Under the pieces are notes generated by a model. It was not told the origin of the DNA. It ran no database searches and saw only the letters and a list, made by a program, of their open reading frames with translations. Of a DNA stretch of 11,480 nt, positions 1 through 5,785 are shown in pieces. The stretch is from UBA4661 sp002405405 (GTDB taxonomy: Bacteria; Bacteroidota; Ignavibacteria; Kapaibacteriales; UBA4661): positions 1 through 11,480 of the forward strand of contig DAIUAL010000101.1 in the NCBI GenBank assembly GCA_036847245.1, read 5' to 3'. Within the stretch, counting starts at the first letter, position 1, and every line of letters begins with the position of its first letter. The translations under genes were made by a program, and so were the position numbers.

Positions 1-1103
1 ATTCGCAGAAAGATCTCAAAGATCTAGCAACATTATCTACTTATGTTCATCAACGAATGGCATCATCAACGTTCTTCTACGATCTTACGACTATTAGAAT
101 TTTTCTTGCCGGATTGCACATGTCACCAATCAGTATTCTGCAGGGAATTAGTGGAACAGGAAAAACAAGTTTGCCACGTGAATTTGCAAAAGCTTTGGTA
201 GCCGGTAGTTCGTCGTATGATGGTTTAGATCGTGCTCCTTACAGAATTTGCGCTATTCAGTCAGGTTGGCGTGATAATATGGACTTGTTGGGGTACTACA
301 ACTCATTCGAACATAAATATAAAGAGACAGACTTTTTCAAAGCACTGTATATAGCAAATCTCAAAAAGTATGAAGACACTTTGTTTTTTATCATTCTTGA
401 TGAGATGAATCTCTCAAGACCTGAGCATTATTTCGCAGATTTTCTGTCACTTTTGGAGCAGCCCAATCCTAATGAGCGATTTATTGGTCTCTCCAACACT
501 CCTTACGAAGCATTGCCCGCTTTACTTAAAAATGCAGATGGAAAATTAAAAATTCCCCATAATGTAAGGTTTATAGGTACCGCAAACCATGATGAGACCA
601 CCTTGGAATTTGCACCCAAAACCTATGACCGATCCAACTTGATGGAAATGCCAAAAAATCATCCAGAGGAGAAAGACATTAAGTTAGATGATCAAAGGTT
701 TAATGTGCCATACAGTTGGTTGAAAGATAAATTTGATGAGGCCGTTGATAAACATGCTAAATCGTATGATCAATTTTACTCGTTTATCAACTCAGATGTG
801 ATGAAAATATTACTACAAGACAAAGGAATTGGGGTTGGAAATCGCTTTGAAGGTCAAGCAAAAAAATTTATTGGTGTGTATGTTGGGTCTGCGATTGAAG
901 GAGAAAAGGAAAAAGATGTAGCAACAGCGGCCGATCACTTAATAACGAGTCGTCTTTTTCGAACATTAAAAAACCGATACGATCTCAATAAAGCAAATTT
1001 AGAAAGATTTAAGATGGAATATGAACAGCATTTTAAGGATTCATTCCGATATATTCCTCAGTTTGCAATTGAATTATTGAACAATGAAATCAGTAAGAAA
1101 TGA
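1..1103 (+). CDS. McrB-like AAA+ NTPase, 5'-truncated by window edge
   Basis: This is an AAA+ motor of the McrB branch, whose members drive DNA translocation in modification-dependent (type IV) restriction with a McrC-like partner. The frame is open from the first base of the window, and coding-like residues precede the first ATG at 57, so the true start is upstream. Numbering from that ATG, the Walker A motif GISGTGKT is at 30-37 and Walker B LDEMN at 114-118, followed by the typical NLSRPEHYFADF helix. The sensor-1/McrB signature GTANHDET is at 174-181 and a candidate arginine finger YDRS at 190-193. The C-terminal 150 residues would form the lid. No DNA-recognition domain is visible; it would lie in the missing N-terminal part. 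The stop overlaps the next gene's start as ATGA, implying translational coupling. The DNA is AT-rich compared with positions after 3080, suggesting transfer. NTP specificity (GTP or ATP) cannot be read. Confidence 0.85.
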   Translation, partial: SQKDLKDLATLSTYVHQRMASSTFFYDLTTIRIFLAGLHMSPISILQGISGTGKTSLPREFAKALVAGSSSYDGLDRAPYRICAIQSGWRDNMDLLGYYNSFEHKYKETDFFKALYIANLKKYEDTLFFIILDEMNLSRPEHYFADFLSLLEQPNPNERFIGLSNTPYEALPALLKNADGKLKIPHNVRFIGTANHDETTLEFAPKTYDRSNLMEMPKNHPEEKDIKLDDQRFNVPYSWLKDKFDEAVDKHAKSYDQFYSFINSDVMKILLQDKGIGVGNRFEGQAKKFIGVYVGSAIEGEKEKDVATAADHLITSRLFRTLKNRYDLNKANLERFKMEYEQHFKDSFRYIPQFAIELLNNEISKK

Positions 1104-2596
1104 CGAAGATCTTTGATCGTTACACTTATTCGGAAGTCCAAGAAAAGGACTTGCCCAATGAAATAGATTTGGGAAGATACTATATATCCTCAAGTAGTGG
1201 GGACTGCTCGGACATTACATATGCATCTTTTCATACAACAAAGACTATTCGTCAAGATCTCTTAGCAGACCACAATAAAAGTATTCAGGATGCATTGGTA
1301 GCTATCGCAGATGATGTTGAAAAAATAGAGAAAATTCATAACGATGAGAAGGTTATACCTTTTATTAGAAACATAAAAAATAAACTGACATTGAATGAAT
1401 TTGAAAATTCATTGATTGCAGAAGTCTTTCATATTGAAGAGATTTTTAGAAATCCTCATTCTCTTTTAGAAAGAGAAATAGAGAAAGTGCATGTTTCTAA
1501 AGCTAATCGTAGTCCAACAAAAAGTTATCAATATTTGGCTTCTCATACAGAGGACTGGGCAGAAAAAAGCATTGTTCGATTTAAACCGTACCGCATTCTT
1601 AATGAGGAATTACAACATAATTTTGATGTCTATGAAAATCAGCTAACAATAGCTTTTGTTGAAAGGTGTCTTTTATATCTTAATTCTAGACTTAAAGAAG
1701 CAAGAGATCTTGGTGAATTTCTCCGACTATATTCTACCATCATAAATAGTCGTGATGATAAGTCAGGGTGGTACAAAAAAATAGAGAGAAATTATGAGTT
1801 GATTGGAGCGGTTTACACGGATGAGAATTATGATCGCATGGATCATGAGAGAGGGCAAAGAATATGGAAAGGTGAAGAAAAATTATCTAAAACAGAACAA
1901 GTATTGTTACAGCTTAAGAACAGACTTCTTCTGCTCAAAAAGAGTATGCTGTTTGAAGTTGTTAATCAGCGAGCCACGCAATCGATAACATTGCGCAATA
2001 CCAATGTGCTGGTAAATCACAAGCATTATCGTTATATACGAAGTTTATGGAGTGAACTAGATCAAATTAATCCAGAAGAAAGTGAAGCTCAAAAGAAGGA
2101 ATATGAGCAGAGGGTCATTACAGGTCTCCGAGCATATGCTAAAAGCATTATAGTCTATCTATTTCAAACAGAGTTTGAAATATTTGGTATTGAAGGCACG
2201 TATAAGGAATTTAATACACCGACTAAGGTGACCAATATTTCAACACCCACAATGCCGAGCATCGAATTTCGTGATTGTAACGATGGAGCAACAAAAGATG
2301 TTTTTGAACTTACAGTGGGAGGTCGAAGTATACGCATCATAGTTTTGGGTAATAAGCCCTCAAGTGTTAACAATCTTGAAGCACAACACAAAGTTCTTGA
2401 AGAAAACAATGTGTATGTTTTTTATTTGAATTTGAATGAATCTTCATCTGGAAGTGCGCTTCAATTTGATCGATATGATCGATTTATTCCAATCAGCCCT
2501 CTTGATCCTGATAGTGTTGAGCGAGTAGGTAAACTTCTAAATCAATTAATTCTTGCATCATTTATTGATGAGATTAGAAAACACTATGAATCCTAA
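1100..2596 (+). CDS. McrC-like / DUF2357-type partner of the McrB-like NTPase
   Basis: The product is 498 aa and starts at the ATG overlapping the upstream stop by 4 bp. I assign it to the McrC/DUF2357 group from its position directly behind a McrB-like motor and from a central segment (about 145-195) with SHTEDW and FDVYENQL, resembling the conserved 'xYENRxV' helix of that family. McrC proteins stimulate the motor and usually carry a C-terminal PD-(D/E)XK nuclease. Here the C-terminal part (about 360-498) has the expected beta-rich pattern, with strands around FELTVGGRS and RIIVLGNK and a final helix RVGKLLNQLI. I cannot find a convincing D...(D/E)xK triad in it: the strand where the ExK would sit reads IIVLGNK. 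The nuclease may be degenerate, or cleavage may be done by the downstream frame. The TAA stop is followed in the same frame by 159 open codons. The family assignment is moderately sure; the missing active site is from inspection only. Confidence 0.6.
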   Translation: MTKIFDRYTYSEVQEKDLPNEIDLGRYYISSSSGDCSDITYASFHTTKTIRQDLLADHNKSIQDALVAIADDVEKIEKIHNDEKVIPFIRNIKNKLTLNEFENSLIAEVFHIEEIFRNPHSLLEREIEKVHVSKANRSPTKSYQYLASHTEDWAEKSIVRFKPYRILNEELQHNFDVYENQLTIAFVERCLLYLNSRLKEARDLGEFLRLYSTIINSRDDKSGWYKKIERNYELIGAVYTDENYDRMDHERGQRIWKGEEKLSKTEQVLLQLKNRLLLLKKSMLFEVVNQRATQSITLRNTNVLVNHKHYRYIRSLWSELDQINPEESEAQKKEYEQRVITGLRAYAKSIIVYLFQTEFEIFGIEGTYKEFNTPTKVTNISTPTMPSIEFRDCNDGATKDVFELTVGGRSIRIIVLGNKPSSVNNLEAQHKVLEENNVYVFYLNLNESSSGSALQFDRYDRFIPISPLDPDSVERVGKLLNQLILASFIDEIRKHYES

Positions 2597-3076
2597 AGTA
2601 TTCTTAAAGATTTTATTCAAAAACATAAGAATCCTTCTGACTTTAAAGAATTTGACTTTATAGAATTTGATGACAAGAAAAACACCTTTACATTCAGCAA
2701 ATATCCTAAAGAAATAGACCTTCACTCTCTTAAAAACAAGGGATTATTTAAGGGTCCTGATTACAAAAAACATGAGGATGCTATCAAAGAAATAAACAGA
2801 GTGATTCTCGAATTTCAGAGATTACATTTGTTTTGTTTTGCATGTAAAAAAACTTTGGACAATAAAGAATTGCATGAGTTATATAATAAAAATGGTCAAG
2901 ATTTTTATTTGAGAAGTGTTTGTTGTGGGCTTTCTATAAAAATGAAATGGAATGGTGACACAAAGTCATATGATGAGGTTAGTATGAAATTTAAAAAAGG
3001 GGATAAGGATTATTCGAATGATGAATATGGATTAGACTTCCTAAACTTTTCGTATAGACAACTACCACAGAAATAA
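2597..3076 (+). CDS. Cys-rich third frame of the defence cassette; start unresolved
   Basis: A 159-codon open frame begins immediately after, and in the same frame as, the TAA of the McrC-like gene. It reads like real protein (hydrophilic, charged, no stops), but it has no ATG, GTG or TTG before the GTG at 2801, which would remove its first 68 residues. An ATG at 2586-2588 overlaps the upstream stop as a normal coupled start would, but lies in another frame; one extra A in the AAA run at 2595-2597 would join it to this frame. Three explanations remain: a one-base deletion or assembly error, a -1 frameshift or stop readthrough, or a fused McrC tail. Visible features are a CxxC pair (CFAC, just after the GTG), a CC pair about 35 residues later (SVCCG), and aromatic and acidic segments. 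The four cysteines could bind zinc. I do not recognise the family. Its place suggests an accessory or effector subunit. Confidence 0.55.
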   Translation, partial: SILKDFIQKHKNPSDFKEFDFIEFDDKKNTFTFSKYPKEIDLHSLKNKGLFKGPDYKKHEDAIKEINRVILEFQRLHLFCFACKKTLDNKELHELYNKNGQDFYLRSVCCGLSIKMKWNGDTKSYDEVSMKFKKGDKDYSNDEYGLDFLNFSYRQLPQK

Positions 3077-3258
3077 ATGGTCGACTGATCAATGCAAATG
3101 ATAATTTCTTTGCTAATCTCCCGGTATCTTCAGAGATAAGTGTCCTCACCCGAACTCAGCGTACCCACGCCGAAACAGAATGGTATGACACCGTTCGCAA
3201 AAAGGGCTTACTGATGCCGGATAAATCGAAACGATTGTATGGGGCTATCCTGATTTGA
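3061..3258 (+). pseudogene. 3' remnant of an unknown gene at the composition boundary
   Basis: The frame is open from just after a TAG at about 3057 to a TGA at 3256-3258 and gives about 65 plausible residues, including the segments INANDNFFANLP, TRTQRTHAETEWYDT and MPDKSKRLYGAILI. There is no start codon near its beginning (the only ATG is close to the end) and no ribosome-binding site. It is in a different frame from the Cys-rich ORF it abuts. Base composition changes here from AT-rich to near 50% GC, like the rest of the window. I read it as the C-terminal end of a resident gene cut by arrival of the AT-rich cassette. The family is not recognised. A hairpin 30 bp downstream could be its terminator. 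Confidence 0.45.
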
Positions 3259-3287
3259 CAAGCAGTTCAAGAGAATATCAGTGCAAC

Positions 3288-3321
3288 GCAAGCATAGCAC
3301 CGGCTCACCGGCTGTGCTTGC
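3288..3321 (+). terminator. hairpin after the truncated gene, possible terminator
   Basis: GCAAGCA(t)AG(ca)CCGG pairs with CCGGCTGTGCTTGC across a CTCA tetraloop, leaving one mismatch and a two-base bulge. It begins 30 bp after the TGA at 3256-3258, where a terminator for that gene would sit. No U-tract follows, so intrinsic termination is uncertain; it may instead stabilise the 3' end. Confidence 0.35.
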
Positions 3322-3399
3322 CTCAGCACAGAGGTTCAACAGTGGTGCGTAAGTATTCTGCACAGTGTCTGATCCGGTGTCCGATGATGCAGAGGGGTG

Positions 3400-3416
3400 T
3401 GTCTGATTATCGGACA
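3400..3416. promoter_or_regulatory. degenerate TGTCY/GGACA palindrome
   Basis: TGTCTGAT-T-ATCGGACA is a near-perfect inverted repeat with 8-bp arms and one mismatch. Its arms match the half-sites of the operator copies at 3890, 3998 and 9924, but the arms are 2 bp closer together and no TAnnTTTG element follows at the usual distance. Further half-sites lie at 3366-3370 (TGTCT) and 3378-3388 (TGTCC followed by GATGAT). This is either a relic of the promoter module or an auxiliary binding site. Confidence 0.35.
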
Positions 3417-3669
3417 TGATGCAAGAAATACCACGGAGAAAAAAATTCAGGTAAGCATAGGATACTGCCTCAACGCAAGGTTTTATGCGGTGTGCAGGGG
3501 AGAAAGTCGTGATCGTAAAAAGTTGGCACGAATTATTATACATGGTTTGGAACAACACAACATGCCATGGCGATTGTTGGTTGTTGGTTGTTGTTTTGTT
3601 GCTCATGTGAGCATTGGGTGATGGGTTTGTGCCAGCATTGAATTTCTTTATGTCTTCCACCGGTTTTTT

Positions 3670-3720
3670 GTTCCATTCATTCTTTTGTTCCATTCATTCT
3701 TTTGTTCCATTCATTCTTTT
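3670..3720. repeat. 17-bp tandem repeat, three perfect units
   Basis: The unit GTTCCATTCATTCTTTT occurs at 3670-3686, 3687-3703 and 3704-3720 without mismatch. A decayed fourth unit starts with GTACCATTC at 3721. The period is not a multiple of three, which argues against a coding origin. It is a minisatellite-like array in non-coding DNA, probably variable in copy number. Confidence 0.9.
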
Positions 3721-3889
3721 GTACCATTCTTCTCTCCACTTCTTTTTTCAGTTTTCTTTTTGAGCGTATCGAAAAACAGCGACTTCTTTGTACGGCAGAG
3801 ATTTGTACGACACAGACGGATCGGTACTATCGTTGGTAACCATAGAGCATGCAGGGTAGAATAAGCATCAGGAGGAATGCTTTATACTG

Positions 3890-3925
3890 TGTCCAAAATC
3901 ATCGGACAGCTCGAAAGTAATTTTG
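3890..3925 (+). promoter_or_regulatory. operator-promoter module, copy 1
   Basis: The inverted repeat TGTCC-N9-GGACA (3890-3908) is followed after exactly nine bases by TAATTTTG (3918-3925), a match to the Bacteroidota -7 consensus TAnnTTTG. No TTTG -33 element is present; the palindrome occupies that place, so a regulator bound there would act directly on RNA polymerase. The first 23 bases are identical to the copy at 9924. It is one of two tandem copies, 108 bp apart, ahead of the small gene at 4136. Confidence 0.65.
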
Positions 3926-3997
3926 TATAACGATATGATGCAGACCGCGAAGATCATCGTGCGCATATCATGTTCTATCGGGCAATGCTCAGATAGG

Positions 3998-4033
3998 TGT
4001 CCAAAATCATCGGACAGCAAGAGAATAATTTTG
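3998..4033 (+). promoter_or_regulatory. operator-promoter module, copy 2
   Basis: The palindrome TGTCC-N9-GGACA is at 3998-4016 and TAATTTTG at 4026-4033, with the same nine-base gap as copy 1. Similarity to copy 1 continues past the -7 element (shared AACGATATGATG), so the two arose by a local duplication. Transcription from here would give a leader of about 95 bases before the ATG at 4136. Confidence 0.65.
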
Positions 4034-4135
4034 CAGAACGATATGATGAAAGGACATGATGATACTTCATCGGTCGGTGCATAACACCATATAATTATTT
4101 CTGTTTTTCTTTATTCTTTCTCAAGGAGAGTTTCG

Positions 4136-4384
4136 ATGACGCGGACAGCACGCAAGCCCCGTATCCCCGGTAAAGATCGGTTTGTCTATAGCACAAGTGA
4201 TATGCACAATGTGCAAGCAGATGGCACCGCACTGTATGGTAGTATTCATCGCACAACGCAAGCCGCAGAGCACCGTCAGCGCCTTGCCCCAAAAGGAACG
4301 GTGGCAGATGATATTCGCATTGTTCAAGAACGGTATGGGGAAGTGGTTCCACATGCTTCCACGCTGTTTCGATCGTCATTATAA
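4136..4384 (+). CDS. small basic protein of unknown function
   Basis: The product is 82 aa. A strong ribosome-binding site (AAGGAG, 4123-4128) lies at good spacing before the ATG at 4136, and two tandem operator-promoter copies lie 100-250 bp upstream. These are the main reasons for accepting this frame over the overlapping frames on both strands. The N-terminus is rich in Arg and Lys (TRTARKPRIPGKDR), followed by polar, Gly/Ala/Thr-rich sequence and an amphipathic segment TVADDIRIVQERYG near the end. There is no signal peptide, membrane segment or cysteine cluster, so it is probably a soluble cytoplasmic protein; nucleic-acid binding is conceivable from its charge. I do not recognise a family. 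The shared promoter type links it to the zinc-ribbon/transglutaminase pair and the VWA gene. Confidence 0.6.
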   Translation: MTRTARKPRIPGKDRFVYSTSDMHNVQADGTALYGSIHRTTQAAEHRQRLAPKGTVADDIRIVQERYGEVVPHASTLFRSSL

Positions 4385-4730
4385 TTGATCGCCGTTGATG
4401 TCGGTTTGTCCTTGCAGAAGGATGGTATTGGTTGAGTTCGTTCATGCATCGTACCACGTCAGGATCCGGATCCTTTGTACTCACAGTTTGAGCGATGTTG
4501 TTTGAATCATAGAGAATGTTGTACCGAATGTCTTTGCAAGAAGTCTTCGGATCGTCTTCACCCTGACGGTGTGCAGTCAGTGTTTCTCTTGCCTGTTTTG
4601 CTTGCGTGTTCGTCGTTTTGCTTTCCTGTTTTCCGTTTCGGTTATTTCTTTTTTTACTCTGCGCGGTACTGAAAATCTCTGTACCGACAGGATTCTTTGT
4701 CTTGTTTTTTCATTCTTTGAAGGATTCCTC
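4385..4730. other. intergenic region before the motor-like operon
   Basis: I see no supportable gene in these 346 bases. They hold a 14-bp perfect palindrome AGGATCCGGATCCT (4461-4474) and an inverted repeat CGGTAC-N11-GTACCG (4664-4686) 44 bp before the start codon at 4731. They also hold a pyrimidine-rich leader (about 4590-4660) similar in texture to the leaders of other genes here. No TGTCC-N9-GGACA module is present, so the following operon is probably controlled differently. Confidence 0.5.
4664..4686. promoter_or_regulatory. inverted repeat upstream of the GldL-like gene
   Basis: CGGTAC and GTACCG form perfect 6-bp arms around an 11-base AT-rich spacer. The site lies 44 bp before the start codon at 4731, either as an operator or as a leader hairpin. 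The arms differ from the TGTCC/GGACA family found elsewhere in the window. Confidence 0.3.
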
Positions 4731-5660
4731 ATGAAAACATCCATGATCTCCGCACCCTATGCTCAACAGCATTCTTCGCAATTGATTGTGTTCATCATTA
4801 TGGCACTGGTATGTGCAGTCCCGTTTCATCATTTCGTGTTGCTACCGGGTGCACAATCGCTCTTATTATCGTCCTTGTTTCATCATAGCGATCTTGCAAC
4901 GCTTACAGCTTCAATGGCGAGTAAAAGTGCACCCATGGGCGTTGATTTTTCCAATGCTTTTGCATGGAAACTACGCACACCGCTTTTGAGTGCCACCGGG
5001 GAAGATATCATCATCAATGCCCATTTGGTGTTAGGTATTATCTCGCTTTTTGTTGGCAGTATCGTCAGCTTTTGCGTGTCCGGATTTCTCTCGCCGACAA
5101 CAGGATTCATTGCCGGGCACTATGAAACCTTGCATGCACACTTCCAAGAGGTACCCAAAGAGGGCGTTTCCGGATTCAGTAAAATCAGCTTTTTTATGCG
5201 GCGGTATTTCTCATCGCGGTATAGCAATGATGTGAATGGAATTGCCTATATGGGAGCCGCATTGCTCATTGTGATTATTGGTTTGCGCGGCTTGAAGATT
5301 ATCCCTTCACTTCAGCCAACACCGGTCATTTTTGCCATCAGTTTGGAGTTTTGTTTGCTCATGATTTTGGGGTTGACGATGTACTTCACGCCGGAAGACA
5401 ATGAGGATTTACAGCGTGGTTCTCATGCGACGCATCCTCATGCATCATCGCAGGGCATTGCACCACAGTATCCGCCGATCATCACTCTGCCGGAAGGAAC
5501 TGTGCTGGTCAATGAAAAAGAGAAACTCCATGTTCCACATGAATTGATACGCGAAGTCATGATGGACATCATGCGTGAAAGCATGGAATCAACGAAGACC
5601 GTTATGGGGAATGGCATAGGGCACATGGGGAATGGCATAGGGCAGTCGGGCAAGCATTGA
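4731..5660 (+). CDS. four-TM inner-membrane protein, divergent GldL-like motor subunit
   Basis: The product is 309 aa. I chose the ATG at 4731 because AAGGA precedes it closely; the frame is open further upstream but that part is not protein-like. Hydrophobic segments lie at about 17-38, 97-120, 170-191 and 198-219, with a 60-residue presumably periplasmic loop between the first two. The last pair resembles the two-helix core of GldL, the proton-conducting stator-like protein of the type IX secretion/gliding motor. YMGAALLIVIIG leads to Lys189 near the helix end, and the next helix carries a buried Glu206 (ISLEFCLL) before an acidic TPEDNED exit, as GldL has a conserved Lys/Glu arrangement. 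GldL normally has only two helices, so the N-terminal pair is extra. The C-terminal tail is cytoplasmic, with a helical HELIREVMMDIMRES and a duplicated MGNGIG. The next gene looks GldM-like. Homology is inferred from pattern only. Confidence 0.5.
   Translation: MKTSMISAPYAQQHSSQLIVFIIMALVCAVPFHHFVLLPGAQSLLLSSLFHHSDLATLTASMASKSAPMGVDFSNAFAWKLRTPLLSATGEDIIINAHLVLGIISLFVGSIVSFCVSGFLSPTTGFIAGHYETLHAHFQEVPKEGVSGFSKISFFMRRYFSSRYSNDVNGIAYMGAALLIVIIGLRGLKIIPSLQPTPVIFAISLEFCLLMILGLTMYFTPEDNEDLQRGSHATHPHASSQGIAPQYPPIITLPEGTVLVNEKEKLHVPHELIREVMMDIMRESMESTKTVMGNGIGHMGNGIGQSGKH
5604..5645 (+). repeat. 21-bp in-frame tandem duplication
   Basis: Two units of 21 bp (5604-5624 and 5625-5645) differ only in their last base and encode MGNGIGH and MGNGIGQ at the extreme C-terminus of the four-TM protein. 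Because the period is a multiple of three, copy-number change would lengthen the tail without a frameshift. Confidence 0.9.
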
Positions 5661-5676
5661 CGGCAATGCCGAGCGT

Positions 5677-5722
5677 GATCAAGGGTGGAAAGCAGGAAGA
5701 ACAAAGTTTTTCACCCTTGATC
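5677..5722 (+). terminator. 11-bp inverted repeat between the GldL-like and GldM-like genes
   Basis: GATCAAGGGTG (5677-5687) and CACCCTTGATC (5712-5722) pair perfectly around a 24-base purine-rich loop, 16 bp after the stop at 5660 and 63 bp before the next ATG. No U-tract follows, so full termination is unlikely. Partial attenuation or mRNA stabilisation, setting the ratio of the two subunits, is plausible. Confidence 0.45.
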
Positions 5723-5785
5723 CGAGTGCCACCACAACACGAACAACAGAACTTTTTTCTATCATTTTCATACAGAGGATTTATC

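Larger units (their letters stand above)
3259..3889. other. gene-poor stretch with repeats
   Basis: I see no convincing coding region in these 630 bases. Contents in order: the hairpin at 3288-3321; degenerate copies of the TGTCC/GGACA operator at 3366-3416; a low-complexity TTGTTGG-rich run at 3573-3601; a 17-bp tandem array at 3670-3720; then T-rich DNA leading to the tandem promoters at 3890. A 161-codon open frame on the minus strand (3208-3693) covers much of it but starts inside the tandem array, runs antisense to the gene remnant, and has no recognisable domain. The stretch looks like decayed accessory DNA. Confidence 0.5.

Noticed and set aside
3208..3693. 161-codon open frame on the minus strand
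   Set aside because: It begins inside the 17-bp tandem array, runs antisense to the gene remnant and its hairpin, and has no domain, signal or believable composition.
3890..3908. TGTCC-N9-GGACA as a terminator hairpin
   Set aside because: The 5-bp stem with a 9-base loop is weak, no U-tract follows, and the sites lie upstream of genes at fixed distance from a -7 element.
3935..4083. short plus-strand frame starting at the ATGATG after promoter copy 1
   Set aside because: It runs straight through promoter copy 2 and has no ribosome-binding site, so it is a by-product of the duplicated promoter.
4095..4484. 129-codon open frame on the minus strand opposite the 82-aa gene
   Set aside because: It has a GTG start without a ribosome-binding site, while the plus-strand gene has AAGGAG and two upstream promoter modules. 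Its first 30 residues look slightly protein-like, so it is not fully excluded.
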